The notes: a model not told the origin generated them from the letters alone. Positions 36,256-46,607 are shown, numbered from the stretch's first letter. The stretch: DNA of 64,000 nucleotides from Cognatundibacterium oligocarboniphilum (GCF_013377855.1 NZ_JABXYJ010000006.1:288377-352376), one strand, 5' to 3'. Numbers and translations are program-made.

Positions 36256-36280
36256 CGGTCATTTTTTACAGGAGCCTGCG

Positions 36281-37462
36281 ATGGCAAATGATTTTCTCTT
36301 CACCTCAGAATCCGTGTCGGAAGGACATCCGGATAAAGTTGCGGACCAGATTTCCGATGCGATTCTGGACGCAATTCTCGAACAAGACCCTTATTCCCGT
36401 GTAGCAGCGGAAACCCTGACCAATACCGGTCTGGTCGTGCTGGCCGGTGAAATCACCACCCAGGCCAATGTCGATTACATTCAGGTCGCACGCGACACCA
36501 TCAAGCGCATCGGCTACGACAATACTGAATACGGCATCGATTACAAAGGTTGCGCCGTGCTGGTCGCGTATGACAAGCAATCCAACGATATCGCCCAGGG
36601 TGTCGATCGCGCCAGCGACGATTATCTGAACATCGGCGCTGGCGACCAGGGGCTGATGTTTGGCTATGCCTGCGACGAAACGCCGGAACTGATGCCAGCA
36701 CCGATTTACTACGCGCACCGTCTGGTCGAGCGTCAGGCGCAATTGCGCAAGGACGGCCGCCTGCCCTTCCTGCGCCCGGACGCCAAATCCCAGGTCACCA
36801 TGCGCTATGTCGATGGCAAGCCGCACAGCATTGATACCGTTGTGCTGTCGACGCAACACAGCCCGGATCAAAGTGAAACATCGAGCAAGATGAAGCAATC
36901 CTTCATCGAGGCCGTGATTGAGGAAATCATCAAGCCGGTACTGCCGAAAGAATGGCTGCAAGACACCAAATATCTAATTAATCCGACCGGTCGCTTCGTC
37001 ATCGGCGGCCCGCAAGGCGATTGCGGTCTGACTGGCCGAAAAATCATCGTCGATACCTACGGCGGTGCCTGCCCGCACGGCGGCGGCGCATTTTCCGGCA
37101 AAGACCCGACGAAGGTGGACCGTTCTGCCGCCTACGCAGCACGCTACGTCGCCAAAAACATCGTCGCTGCCGGTCTGGCGCGCCAGTGCCAGATTCAGGT
37201 TGCTTACGCCATCGGCGTAGCACGCCCGATGAACGTCACGGTGTATACCGAGGGCACTGGCGTGATTCCGGATGAGCAGATCGCCGCGCTGGTGAATGCC
37301 CACTTTGACCTGCGCCCGAAAGGCATCATCCAGATGCTGGATCTGTTGCGCCCGATTTACTCCAAAACAGCGGCTTATGGTCATTTTGGCCGTGAAGAAC
37401 CGGAATTCAGCTGGGAGCGCACCGACAAAGCGGCCGTGCTGCGGGCGGCTGCCGGTCTGTAA
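36281..37462 (+). CDS. metK: S-adenosylmethionine synthetase
   Basis: 393-aa enzyme that makes SAM from methionine and ATP. The N-terminal [24 protein letters not shown] motif (split by known active-site His/Asp residues), [12 protein letters not shown] and the P-loop-like [22 protein letters not shown] region are intact. AGGAG lies eight bases before the ATG. With ahcY, metF and a cystathionine beta-lyase-like gene elsewhere in the window it covers much of the methionine cycle. Confidence 0.98.
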   Translation: MANDFLFTSESVSEGHPDKVADQISDAILDAILEQDPYSRVAAETLTNTGLVVLAGEITTQANVDYIQVARDTIKRIGYDNTEYGIDYKGCAVLVAYDKQSNDIAQGVDRASDDYLNIGAGDQGLMFGYACDETPELMPAPIYYAHRLVERQAQLRKDGRLPFLRPDAKSQVTMRYVDGKPHSIDTVVLSTQHSPDQSETSSKMKQSFIEAVIEEIIKPVLPKEWLQDTKYLINPTGRFVIGGPQGDCGLTGRKIIVDTYGGACPHGGGAFSGKDPTKVDRSAAYAARYVAKNIVAAGLARQCQIQVAYAIGVARPMNVTVYTEGTGVIPDEQIAALVNAHFDLRPKGIIQMLDLLRPIYSKTAAYGHFGREEPEFSWERTDKAAVLRAAAGL

Positions 37463-37478
37463 CGCTTGAAAGGTCAGT

Positions 37479-37532
37479 CGCACGATGCAATGGAGTCAGT
37501 GGTACCGTTATTTCATTGCATCGTGTGCTTTT
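37479..37532 (+). terminator. Rho-independent terminator after metK
   Basis: CACGATGCAATG (37481-37492) pairs perfectly with CATTGCATCGTG (37514-37525); the stem can extend by two more pairs and is followed by TTTT. It covers an upstream in-frame ATG of the next gene and so argues for a later start there. Confidence 0.75.
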
Positions 37533-37535
37533 CGA

Positions 37536-38411
37536 ATGCCGCGGGCAGTTCTACTGTCCTTTTTTCTTATCGCTGAAACCAGTGCGGCAGCTTATACGCC
37601 GCGCCCATCAAAAATCACCGACTGGTGCACACCGCTGGTTGCCAGACTGCCTAAAATCAGCCTGCATGAGTGTCTCGGCAGCAAACTGTCACCCGCCGGC
37701 GCTTCCTCGCTCAATGGTTTCCCCTTGCTGATACGCGATCTGCCGGCGGATGCCAGGCACACTCCGGCAATCAGAGTGCTCTTGCTGGGCGGTATTCATG
37801 GCGATGAGCAAACATCTTCCGCCATCGTATTCAAGTGGCTCGGCAATCTTCAATCCGGTGCGCCGGAATTTCAATGGAAAATCGCTCCCGTCGTCAATCC
37901 TGATGGCCTGCTGGCGCCGAAACCAGTGCGTGTGAATGCCCGCGGCATCGATCTGAACCGTAATTTCCCGACACCGGACTGGCAAAAGGAAGCCCCCGGC
38001 TACTGGGCTCGCGTGACCCGCAAAGACCCACGTCGCTATCCAGGCAAAGCACCGATTTCAGAACCGGAAAGCCGCTGGGTCTATGACCTGATCGAAAAAT
38101 ACAAACCCGATGTGATTATTTCTGTACATGCCCCATTCGGGGTACTCGATTTCGACGGCCCGACAACACCGCCCAGCCGTTTTGGCAGGCTGGTATATAA
38201 CCGGGTCGGCGTCTATCCAGGATCCCTCGGTAATTACAGTGGTATTCACAAAGACATTCCCGTCGTGACCATCGAATTACCCAACGCTACGCAAATGCCC
38301 CCGGAAGCAGAAATTCAACGCATCTGGCTCGATATGCAGAAATGGATACGGCTGCATGTCGCAGCACCGCTCAGGACAGCCAAAAACGCTTCTTCCGGTG
38401 TTGATCGCTAA
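37536..38411 (+). CDS. M14-family murein peptide amidase (MpaA-like)
   Basis: Exported zinc carboxypeptidase-fold enzyme, 291 aa from the ATG at 37536, which opens with the signal peptide MPRAVLLSFFLIAETSAAA. An in-frame ATG at 37485 lies in the metK terminator arm and is unlikely. Zinc ligands are His88 and Glu91 (GGIHGDEQTS) and His198 (ISVHAPFG). The substrate Arg sits in GIDLNRNFP and the catalytic Glu247 in VTIELPNA. MpaA cleaves the gamma-D-Glu-meso-DAP bond of murein tripeptide; the short NRNFPT active-site group supports that over a general carboxypeptidase. Confidence 0.83.
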   Translation: MPRAVLLSFFLIAETSAAAYTPRPSKITDWCTPLVARLPKISLHECLGSKLSPAGASSLNGFPLLIRDLPADARHTPAIRVLLLGGIHGDEQTSSAIVFKWLGNLQSGAPEFQWKIAPVVNPDGLLAPKPVRVNARGIDLNRNFPTPDWQKEAPGYWARVTRKDPRRYPGKAPISEPESRWVYDLIEKYKPDVIISVHAPFGVLDFDGPTTPPSRFGRLVYNRVGVYPGSLGNYSGIHKDIPVVTIELPNATQMPPEAEIQRIWLDMQKWIRLHVAAPLRTAKNASSGVDR

Positions 38412-38593
38412 GAAATTTATTGCATTCACGCACATCTCGGCGCCTCAGTCCGATAGCGCCATCCACGATTGAATCTTATCGCTACTGAACTTATCGGCCA
38501 CAAAATGGTCGATACAGATTCCCATTGAGGAGACACTATCCGCGATCAGCACTGATCCGGACATTATAAAAAATCTCATCCAAAAACTGAAAA

Positions 38594-40705
38594 ATGCGCC
38601 CATCTCTCAAAATTATTTCGACAATTTATTTGCTCGGTCTGGCAGGTATCGCTGCCGCACAGAGCAATGATCCTTATCAATGGCTGGAGGATGTCTCCGG
38701 CGACAAGGCTTTGCACTGGGTCAGAGAACAGAATCAGATTACCCGGGACAAATTAAAACAGGATGCCGGCTACCGGCAACTGCGTCAGGATTTACTGGTC
38801 GTGCTGAATTCCAAAGACCGGATTCCCGGCATCCATAAAATGGGAAACGCGGTTTATAACTTCTGGACTGATGCCGACCATCCGCGCGGCGTATGGCGTA
38901 AAACATCCCTGGAGGAATACCGGAAAAAACAGCCTGTCTGGGAAACCGTGCTGGATGTGGATGCCCTGGCGAAAACAGAGAAAGAAAACTGGGTCTACAA
39001 AGGCAGCAACTGCCGTGAACCCGTCTTTGACCGGTGCCTGATCCAGCTATCACACGGAGGCGCCGATGCCGTGGTTTTACGGGAATTTGATCTGAACAGC
39101 AAAAGCTTCGTGAAAGATGGCTTCATACTGCCGGAAGCCAAAATGACCGTTGACTGGCGTGACAAAGACAGCCTGTATGTGGCCACGGATTTTGGTTCCG
39201 GCTCACTGACCGATTCAGGATATGCACGCATCGTCAAAACCTGGAAACGCGGCACCCCGCTGGACAATGCTGATACGCTGCTGGAAGGGGAAAAAACAGA
39301 CATGAGTGTCAGCGCCCAGAACAGTCTGCATCATGGGATTGAGCATCATCTGGTGCACCGCCAGATCACGTTCTACACTTCGGAAACGTATTTGCTGGAA
39401 GATGGCAAATTAAGCAAACTCGACATCCCATCCAAAGCCGATGTCGGTTTCTTTAACACCCAGATGCTGGTGACACCGCGTGAAAACTGGAATACCGGCG
39501 GGAAAATTTACAAGTCAGGAAGTGTTCTTGCCATTGATTTCACGGCATTCCAAAAAGGCAATCGTGAATTCACCATTTTATTTGAACCGGAGCCTGGCAC
39601 ATCTTATACAGGTTCAGCCGCAACGCAGAGTTATCTGCTGCTACAGTCACTGGACAATGTAAAGAGTCATCTCGTGGAATGGAAATTCGCCGATGGAAAA
39701 TGGACTTCCCGTCAGGTCAGCCTGCCAACAATGGGGACAGTCACAGTAAGACCAGTTGATGATAACAACAGCGACGATTACCTGCTGCGTTATTCTGATT
39801 ATCTGACTCCCGATGTCTTGCTGATGGCTCATGCCGGCAATGATCTGCGCGAACCATTAAAATCTGCCCCGACTTTTTTTGATGCCACCCCTTACGAAAT
39901 CGCACAACAGTTTGCCACCTCAAAAGACGGTACCAAGGTGCCTTATTTCATCGTCAAACGTAAAGACATGCCTTACGACGGTCAGAATCCGACTCTGCTG
40001 TACGGCTATGGCGGATTCCAGATTTCCCTGACACCGTCCTATTCCGGCGGTCTGGGAAAAACCTGGCTGGAAAAAGGCGGCGTCTATGTGGTGGCAAATA
40101 TTCGCGGTGGCGGTGAATTCGGCCCACGCTGGCACCAGGCGGCACTCAAAGAAAACCGTCAGCGCGCCTACGATGATTTTGCCGCAGTTGCAGAAGACCT
40201 GATCAGCACCAAAGTCACCTCGCCGCGGCATCTTGGCGCCATGGGCGGCAGCAACGGCGGCCTGCTGGCAGGTGTTGCGCTGACTCAGCGTCCTGACCTG
40301 TTTAATGCAGTCGTGAGCCAGGTTCCCCTGCTCGATATGCAGCGTTTTAACCAGCTGCTGGCAGGTGCATCGTGGATGGGCGAATACGGCAATCCGGATA
40401 TTCCGGCGGAGTGGGCTTATATCCAGCGCTATTCGCCTTATCAGAACGTGAAAGCCGGGGTTCAGTACCCGAATGTCCTGTTCATCACCTCTACCCGTGA
40501 CGACCGCGTTCATCCGGGTCATGCCAGAAAAATGGCGGCAAAAATGCTGGATCAGGGTCATAAAAATGTGTGGTACTACGAAAATACAGAGGGAGGGCAC
40601 GGTGGCGCAGCAAACAATGAGCAACGCGCTGACATGAGTGCGATTACCTATGCCTTCCTGTGGAATATGCTGCAACCGGCGAACAGTGCCTATGCGGTGC
40701 ATTAA
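38594..40705 (+). CDS. Prolyl oligopeptidase family serine peptidase (S9)
   Basis: 703-aa exported S9 peptidase. The signal peptide ends near AAAQ (about 23). An N-terminal beta-propeller (about 80-420) caps the alpha/beta hydrolase domain, whose triad is Ser553 (MGGSNGGLLAG), Asp636 (TRDDRVHPGHA) and His669 (EGGHGGAA). Like prolyl endopeptidases it probably cuts short peptides after proline. The 182-bp gap upstream has two small palindromes (38493-38513 and GATCAG/CTGATC near 38550) but no clear promoter. Confidence 0.92.
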   Translation: MRPSLKIISTIYLLGLAGIAAAQSNDPYQWLEDVSGDKALHWVREQNQITRDKLKQDAGYRQLRQDLLVVLNSKDRIPGIHKMGNAVYNFWTDADHPRGVWRKTSLEEYRKKQPVWETVLDVDALAKTEKENWVYKGSNCREPVFDRCLIQLSHGGADAVVLREFDLNSKSFVKDGFILPEAKMTVDWRDKDSLYVATDFGSGSLTDSGYARIVKTWKRGTPLDNADTLLEGEKTDMSVSAQNSLHHGIEHHLVHRQITFYTSETYLLEDGKLSKLDIPSKADVGFFNTQMLVTPRENWNTGGKIYKSGSVLAIDFTAFQKGNREFTILFEPEPGTSYTGSAATQSYLLLQSLDNVKSHLVEWKFADGKWTSRQVSLPTMGTVTVRPVDDNNSDDYLLRYSDYLTPDVLLMAHAGNDLREPLKSAPTFFDATPYEIAQQFATSKDGTKVPYFIVKRKDMPYDGQNPTLLYGYGGFQISLTPSYSGGLGKTWLEKGGVYVVANIRGGGEFGPRWHQAALKENRQRAYDDFAAVAEDLISTKVTSPRHLGAMGGSNGGLLAGVALTQRPDLFNAVVSQVPLLDMQRFNQLLAGASWMGEYGNPDIPAEWAYIQRYSPYQNVKAGVQYPNVLFITSTRDDRVHPGHARKMAAKMLDQGHKNVWYYENTEGGHGGAANNEQRADMSAITYAFLWNMLQPANSAYAVH

Positions 40706-40818
40706 ACGGGCAATCCGGTAGCGTCTGGCAGTACCATTCAATGAATGGCCGGACTGGGGCGGATTTTATCGATTCCGCCGGATGACGATTTTAAAACCCG
40801 TTTACAATGCCATTTACC

Positions 40819-40852
40819 ATCCGTTATCCCCTCCGGATAACGGATTTTTATT
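40819..40852 (+). promoter_or_regulatory. Terminator-like hairpin in the mdlA leader
   Basis: ATCCGTTATCC (40819-40829) and GGATAACGGAT (40835-40845) form a perfect 11-bp stem around CCTCC, followed by TTTTATTTTC. It ends 13 bp before the ABC transporter start, too close for a separate promoter after it. A TACAAT -10-like box at 40803-40808 would start RNA just ahead of the stem, so the hairpin may attenuate or stabilise the mRNA. Confidence 0.5.
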
Positions 40853-40864
40853 TTCAGAATCGGC

Positions 40865-42616
40865 ATGACACTGGCTCAATTACTCAAGCAATTTATTTCC
40901 CGTCACTGGCAACAATATGTTGCCGCTGCTGCCATGCTGTTTTCGGTTGCAGTGCTGACGGTCCTGATACCACGCAGAGTCGGCAGTGTGATCGACGGCA
41001 TGGTGAGACATCAGCTGGATCAGCAAGGTATGCTGAAGGAACTGGCGATTCTGCTGCTGATGGGAGTGGCGATCTATTTTCTGCGGGTCGGCTGGCGTAT
41101 GCAGTTATTTACCGCCTCGTATCAGCTCGGCGTCGAATTGCGTACCCGTTTGTATCAGCGGTTGAGTGTGCAAGGGCAGGATTTTTTCCAGAAACAGCGT
41201 ACCGGCGATCTGATGGCGCTGGGCACCAACGATGCCGATGCGATTGAGCTGGCAGCCGGTGAGGCCGCGCTGGCCGGATTCGACGGCTCCCTGACATTCG
41301 CACTGGTGATCGGCATGATGCTGCTGGGTGTGGACTGGCGGCTGGCAATTGCAGCGCTGCTGCCCTTCCCTTTCATGGCATGGGCTTTCAAAAAAATTAC
41401 GCATCATGTGCATGAGGCTTCCCGCCTTTCTCTGGAACGTTTCAGCAAGCTGAACGATCAGGTACAGGAAACGCTGGCCGGCGTGAGGACTTTGCGCGCC
41501 CTGGGTCTGGAACAACAAAGTGCCGCGCAATTCGCTGAACTGGCAGAAAATGCTTCGGATGCCAGCCTGTCGGCGCAGCGCTGGGAGGCAGCCTACGAAC
41601 CCGCCGTCGGCATTACCCTGACCAGTGCCGGTGCATTGACACTGGGTGTTGGGGGCTATCTGGTCTGGCACAATGAAATGACGATTGGCGCACTGACCAG
41701 CTTTTCCATGTATCTGGGACAGCTGATCTGGCCGATGTTTGCTGCAGGCTGGGTGCTGTCGCTAATGGAAAGAGGAAAAGCGGCCTGGGCCAGGCTGGAA
41801 CCGGTGCTCAACATGGAAGTCTCCGTGCAGGACAATGGGGTATTGCGAGATCCGCCGACAGGCGACATCCTGTTCCGCAAGGTGAGCTATCTTTATGCCG
41901 GCCAGGCGCACACCGCGCTGGCAGAAATTGACCTGCGACTGGAACCGGGCAAAACCCTGGGCATTGTTGGTCCGACCGGTTCAGGCAAATCCACCATCAT
42001 CCGCCTCTTGCTGCGCCAGATTGAAACCAGACAGGGCGACATTCTCTGGGGCCAGCATCCTCTTGCAGATTATTCGCTACACAGTCTGCGGTCAGCCATC
42101 AACTGGGTTCCCCAGGAACCATTTCTGTTTTCAGCCTCGATCGCAGAAAATATCGCACTGGCCAATCCGGCCGCCAGCCGGGAGCAGATCATGCATGCCG
42201 CGACCCTTGCTGCGATACATGACGACATCATGCGCTTTCCACAGGGCTATGACACGCCGGTCGGTGAACGCGGCGTTACCTTATCCGGCGGACAGCGACA
42301 ACGGGTCGCCATTGCACGCGCGCTGCTGACAGACAGTCCGCTGCTATTGCTGGATGATGCGTTGTCAGCGGTGGATACCGATACTGAAACCCGCATACTC
42401 CAGCATCTGCATCATTTGCAGCATCAGCAGACCCGGCGTTGCGCCATCATTGTCAGCCATCGCCTCAGCGCCGTCGCAGAGACCGATCATATTCTTGTGT
42501 TACGTGATGGAAAAATCACCGAGCAGGGAAAACATCAGGAATTGGTGGAAGCAGGCCACTGGTACGCCACGCAGTGGCGCTATCAGCAACTGGAGGCAAG
42601 TTTAGATGCAGCATGA
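40865..42616 (+). CDS. Heterodimeric ABC exporter subunit, MdlA-like
   Basis: 583-aa fused membrane-plus-ATPase half transporter. Six TM helices fill the first 310 residues. The ATPase has Walker A GPTGSGKS, signature LSGGQRQRVAIARAL and Walker B LLLLDDALSAVD. The residue after the Walker B aspartate is Asp instead of the catalytic Glu, as in E. coli MdlA, so one ATP site of the heterodimer is probably degenerate. It overlaps its partner by 11 bp. The substrate is unknown; MdlAB-type pairs are grouped with multidrug exporters. Confidence 0.9.
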   Translation: MTLAQLLKQFISRHWQQYVAAAAMLFSVAVLTVLIPRRVGSVIDGMVRHQLDQQGMLKELAILLLMGVAIYFLRVGWRMQLFTASYQLGVELRTRLYQRLSVQGQDFFQKQRTGDLMALGTNDADAIELAAGEAALAGFDGSLTFALVIGMMLLGVDWRLAIAALLPFPFMAWAFKKITHHVHEASRLSLERFSKLNDQVQETLAGVRTLRALGLEQQSAAQFAELAENASDASLSAQRWEAAYEPAVGITLTSAGALTLGVGGYLVWHNEMTIGALTSFSMYLGQLIWPMFAAGWVLSLMERGKAAWARLEPVLNMEVSVQDNGVLRDPPTGDILFRKVSYLYAGQAHTALAEIDLRLEPGKTLGIVGPTGSGKSTIIRLLLRQIETRQGDILWGQHPLADYSLHSLRSAINWVPQEPFLFSASIAENIALANPAASREQIMHAATLAAIHDDIMRFPQGYDTPVGERGVTLSGGQRQRVAIARALLTDSPLLLLDDALSAVDTDTETRILQHLHHLQHQQTRRCAIIVSHRLSAVAETDHILVLRDGKITEQGKHQELVEAGHWYATQWRYQQLEASLDAA

Positions 42617-44363
42617 ATTGAATACCCGCCCGTCTGAAAAAAAACTCGCGGTGCAATTACTGTTGCAAGCGGCACAACCGGAAAAAAGTCACGTGCTGGC
42701 AGGCATTTTCTTCCTGCTGACCGCTGCCGGACTGGAAGCCGTCGGCCCTTTGCTGGGCAAGGCATTTATTGACCGCTATCTGCTGCCTCATCAGATCGAC
42801 TGGCCAATCGTGATATTGCTGCTGGCAGCCTATGTATTCACCGGCTGGGGCGCCACGTGGCTGCGTTATCTGCAGCTCACGCGACTGGCCGGCGTGGCGA
42901 TGCGTTCCGTCCGGCGGCTGCGGGAACAGGTTTATGGTCATGTCCTGCGCTTGCCTATGTCCTTCTTTGACAAAGCCATTACCGGACAGCTAGTGAGCCG
43001 CGTCACCAATGATACGGAAGCCGTCAAAAACCTGTATGTCCAGGTGTTGTTCGTCATGCTCGACAGTTCGATTGTCGTTCTTGGCGCCTTGGCCGCCATG
43101 GCATGGCTGGAATGGCGGCTGATGCTGATTGTCACCATGCTGATTCCGGCGGTGGTGATGATTGTCTGGTTTTATCAGCGCTGGAGCGCACCAGCCGTCA
43201 GCAAAGCACGTCAGCTGCGCAGCGAGATCAATGCCCAGGTGGCAGAAAGCATCAGCGGCATGAGCACGCTCCAGGCCAGCAATGCAACGCAGCGTTTCGG
43301 GGAGCGCTTTGCCAGCACCAACCAACAACATTACCAGGCACGGCTTGATGAACTGCGGGCCAATGCCTGGCTGCTGCGGCCTGCGCTGGATTTTTTGAAT
43401 TCCGTATTGCTGGTCGTGGTGATTTTCTGTTTTGGCCAACAGAATTTTTCTGGTGTTGAAATCGGCATCCTGTACGCTTTTGTCAGCTACATTGCCCGCG
43501 TGGTCGATCCGCTGATTCAGATTACTTTGCAATTTGGACAGATACAGCAGGCCGTTGTTTCTGCCGCGCGGGTCAATACCCTGCTGCATGAAACACGCAC
43601 CCCGGATACCAGCCAGAACGCCGCTATGCACAGCGGCGAAGTGGAGATTGAACATCTGAGTTTTGGCTATGATCCGGCGCATCCGGTGTTGCAGGATATT
43701 CACCTGCGGATTCCATCCGGCAGCTTCTTTGGTGTCGTCGGCCATACCGGCAGCGGTAAATCCACACTGATGAGTCTGTTACTGCGCTTTTATGCAGCCC
43801 AGTCTGGTCAGATTCGTATTGACGGTCATCGTCTGTCCGATTTTTCGGATGCCTATTTTCGCAGTCATGTGGGACTGGTACCGCAAGAGCCGTTCCTGCT
43901 GGCAGCCAATGCGCGGGACAATATCGCAATGGGCAGGCCTCTGTCCGATGCAGACATCACGGCGGCGGCAAAAGCAGCACATGTTCATGATTTTATCTTA
44001 CAGCTTGAAAATGGTTATGACACATCGCTGGGCGAAGGCGGCGCCCGCCTCTCTACCGGGCAAAAGCAGTTGATTGCCATTGCCAGGGCGCTGGCAGGGA
44101 AGCCGCGCATCCTGTTTCTGGACGAAGCCACATCGCATATTGACAGCGAAACCGAACAGATCGTGCAACTGGCATTAAACGAATTGCGGGGCAAGGTCAC
44201 GATCATTGCCATTGCGCACCGTTTGTCCACGATTCGTGAAGCAGACAACATCATTGTCCTGAATCACGGCAAGCTTGCTGAACAGGGCGCTCATCAGGAA
44301 CTGATGCAGCTGGAACAGGGAATTTATCAGAAACTGTATTTATTGCAGACGCTGGAAGATTAA
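42606..44363 (+). CDS. Heterodimeric ABC exporter subunit, MdlB-like
   Basis: 585-aa partner half transporter with six TM helices and an ATPase with Walker A GHTGSGKST, signature LSTGQKQLIAIARAL (variant LSxGQ) and Walker B ILFLDEATSHID, which retains the catalytic Glu. This intact/degenerate split between the two subunits is the usual asymmetry of heterodimeric exporters. Only 9 bp separate it from the penicillin-binding protein gene. Confidence 0.9.
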   Translation: MQHELNTRPSEKKLAVQLLLQAAQPEKSHVLAGIFFLLTAAGLEAVGPLLGKAFIDRYLLPHQIDWPIVILLLAAYVFTGWGATWLRYLQLTRLAGVAMRSVRRLREQVYGHVLRLPMSFFDKAITGQLVSRVTNDTEAVKNLYVQVLFVMLDSSIVVLGALAAMAWLEWRLMLIVTMLIPAVVMIVWFYQRWSAPAVSKARQLRSEINAQVAESISGMSTLQASNATQRFGERFASTNQQHYQARLDELRANAWLLRPALDFLNSVLLVVVIFCFGQQNFSGVEIGILYAFVSYIARVVDPLIQITLQFGQIQQAVVSAARVNTLLHETRTPDTSQNAAMHSGEVEIEHLSFGYDPAHPVLQDIHLRIPSGSFFGVVGHTGSGKSTLMSLLLRFYAAQSGQIRIDGHRLSDFSDAYFRSHVGLVPQEPFLLAANARDNIAMGRPLSDADITAAAKAAHVHDFILQLENGYDTSLGEGGARLSTGQKQLIAIARALAGKPRILFLDEATSHIDSETEQIVQLALNELRGKVTIIAIAHRLSTIREADNIIVLNHGKLAEQGAHQELMQLEQGIYQKLYLLQTLED

Positions 44364-44372
44364 GGAAAAAAA

Positions 44373-46607
44373 ATGAAATGGATACTGGCGCTGACTGCTG
44401 CCGCAGGTGTACTGATCGCGGGCATACTGGCTTATGTGTTTCTGGTGCTGGCTCCCGGCTTGCCGGCACTCGATGCCGTGACCGATTACCAACCCAAAAT
44501 TCCGCTGCGGATTTATACCGCGGATAATGCCCTGATCGGAGAATTTGGTGAAGAACACCGGGATTTTGTGCCTATCAAAGACATCCCTGCTGTCATGAAA
44601 AACGCCTTGCTGTCGATTGAAGATGCCCGTTTTTATGAGCATCACGGTGTCGATTTTATCGGTGCAACACGTGCACTGCTGGCGGATCTGGGTGGAGGCT
44701 TCCATCAGGGCGCCTCCACGATCACGATGCAGGTCGCCAGGAATTTTTTTCTGACGCAGGAAAAAACCCTGAACCGCAAGGCAAAGGAAATCCTGCTGAC
44801 TTTCCGTATTGAATCTGCACTGACCAAAGATCAGATTCTGGAACTGTATATGAACCAGATTTATCTGGGTCAGCGCACTCATGGATTTTCCAGCGCTGCC
44901 CGTACTTACTTTGGTAAATCACTGGATCAGCTGACGATTGCCGAGGCAGCCATGCTGGCGGGGATTCCGCAAAACCCGGTCCGGCACAATCCGGCAGTCA
45001 ATCCGCAACGCGCCAAAGAACGACAGATTTTAGTGTTAAAAAGTATGCTGAAAAAAGGCGTCATCACGGAGGCGCAATACGATCAGGCCAGCAAAGAACA
45101 TCTGACGATCACTGGCAGACAACAATTTGACTCACATGCGGATTATGTTGCGGAGATGGTACGTCAGCAGATCGTTGCGGAATATAAGGACGCCGCCTAC
45201 ACCTCGGGCATCAAGGTCTATACCACGCTGTTGAAAGCAGACCAGGATGCGGCTTATGAAGCCGTGCGCAAAAACATCCTGATTTACGATCAGCGTCATG
45301 GCTACCGCGGACCGGAAGTTTTTATCCGCCTCCCTCAAAACGAGGATGAAAGAGATGACGCGATTGATGAAGTATTGCGGCAACATCCCGCGAATGACAA
45401 ATTACTGGCGGCAGTCGTCACGGAATCCAGTCCAAAACTGATCAAAGCTGAGCTGGCTTCCGGTGAGAGCATCGAGATCAGTGGCGACGGCCTGCGCTTT
45501 GCAGCCGGGGCTTTGCAAAGCAATGCCAAGTCAGATCTGAAAATTGTTCCGGGAGCCGTGATCCGTATAATTCAGGATAGCAAAAAACATTGGGGCGTTA
45601 CTCAGTTACCGGAAGTAGAAGGCGCTTATGTGGCGCTGGACGCGAGCACTGGCGCATACCGGGCGCTGGTCGGTGGTTTTGATTTTAATCGTAAGAAATT
45701 CAATCATGTGACCAGCGGCTGGCGTCAACCGGGCTCCAGCATCAAGCCGTTCATTTATTCTGCGGCACTGGAAAAAGGCTTCACCCCGGCAACGCTGATT
45801 AACGATGTCCAGCTCTCGGCGACCAGCGAAGAAGCCTTGCGCTGGGATCCGAGAAATGATGATGGCAAATACGATGGCCCGATCACGATGCGCACAGCCT
45901 TGGCGCAATCGAAAAACGTGGTGTCTGTCCGCATTCTGAAGAGCATTGGCATTAATACCGCATATCAGTGGTTACCGCGCTTTGGATTCTCAAAAGACAA
46001 ACAGCCGGATAATCTGACCATGGCACTGGGCACCGGATCAGTCACACCGTTGCAACTGGCGTCTGCCTATGCGGTATTTGCGAACGGTGGTTATCAAGTC
46101 ACACCATGGCTGATCAGTAAAATCACAGATGCCAAGGGTAAGGTACTGAAAGAGTTCCCGACTCCCTCCGCTGGTACCGAGGAAACGCGAGTCATTGATG
46201 CCCGCAATGCATTCGTGACCGACAGCATGCTGCGCGAAGTGACCCGCAGCGGTACCGGCGCGGCAGCGAGCGTGCGTCTGAATCGCCATGATCTGGCAGG
46301 TAAAACCGGTACATCCAGTGAAGCAGTGGATGGCTGGTTTGCCGGCTATGCGGTGAATATTGTTGCTGTCGCCTGGATGGGTTACGACGATCCGAAGTCT
46401 CTGGGCAGCCGGGAATTCGGTGCCACGCTCGCGCTGCCAATCTGGATAGACAGTATGCGCGTCAGCCTGAACGGTAAACCGGAAATACAGCGTCCGGTGC
46501 CTGACGGCATCAGCAACGCCGAAGGTGACTGGATGTATACCGAATTCCTGAACGGTGCAGGAATCAAAACATTGGACATAGACACAACCAGTGTCACTTC
46601 ACCCTGA
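44373..46607 (+). CDS. Class A penicillin-binding protein (PBP1a-like)
   Basis: 744-aa bifunctional peptidoglycan synthase anchored by one TM helix (about 4-27). The glycosyltransferase GT51 domain has the catalytic Glu83 in IEDARFYEHHG, then QGASTITMQVARN and IYLGQRTHGFSSAA. The transpeptidase has SxxK at Ser455 (PGSSIKPF), SxN in QSKNVVS and KTG at 644-646. AAGGA precedes the ATG. Position after an ABC exporter and before minor pilins, rather than beside pilMNOPQ, suggests it may be a second class A PBP; this cannot be checked here. Confidence 0.93.
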   Translation: MKWILALTAAAGVLIAGILAYVFLVLAPGLPALDAVTDYQPKIPLRIYTADNALIGEFGEEHRDFVPIKDIPAVMKNALLSIEDARFYEHHGVDFIGATRALLADLGGGFHQGASTITMQVARNFFLTQEKTLNRKAKEILLTFRIESALTKDQILELYMNQIYLGQRTHGFSSAARTYFGKSLDQLTIAEAAMLAGIPQNPVRHNPAVNPQRAKERQILVLKSMLKKGVITEAQYDQASKEHLTITGRQQFDSHADYVAEMVRQQIVAEYKDAAYTSGIKVYTTLLKADQDAAYEAVRKNILIYDQRHGYRGPEVFIRLPQNEDERDDAIDEVLRQHPANDKLLAAVVTESSPKLIKAELASGESIEISGDGLRFAAGALQSNAKSDLKIVPGAVIRIIQDSKKHWGVTQLPEVEGAYVALDASTGAYRALVGGFDFNRKKFNHVTSGWRQPGSSIKPFIYSAALEKGFTPATLINDVQLSATSEEALRWDPRNDDGKYDGPITMRTALAQSKNVVSVRILKSIGINTAYQWLPRFGFSKDKQPDNLTMALGTGSVTPLQLASAYAVFANGGYQVTPWLISKITDAKGKVLKEFPTPSAGTEETRVIDARNAFVTDSMLREVTRSGTGAAASVRLNRHDLAGKTGTSSEAVDGWFAGYAVNIVAVAWMGYDDPKSLGSREFGATLALPIWIDSMRVSLNGKPEIQRPVPDGISNAEGDWMYTEFLNGAGIKTLDIDTTSVTSP

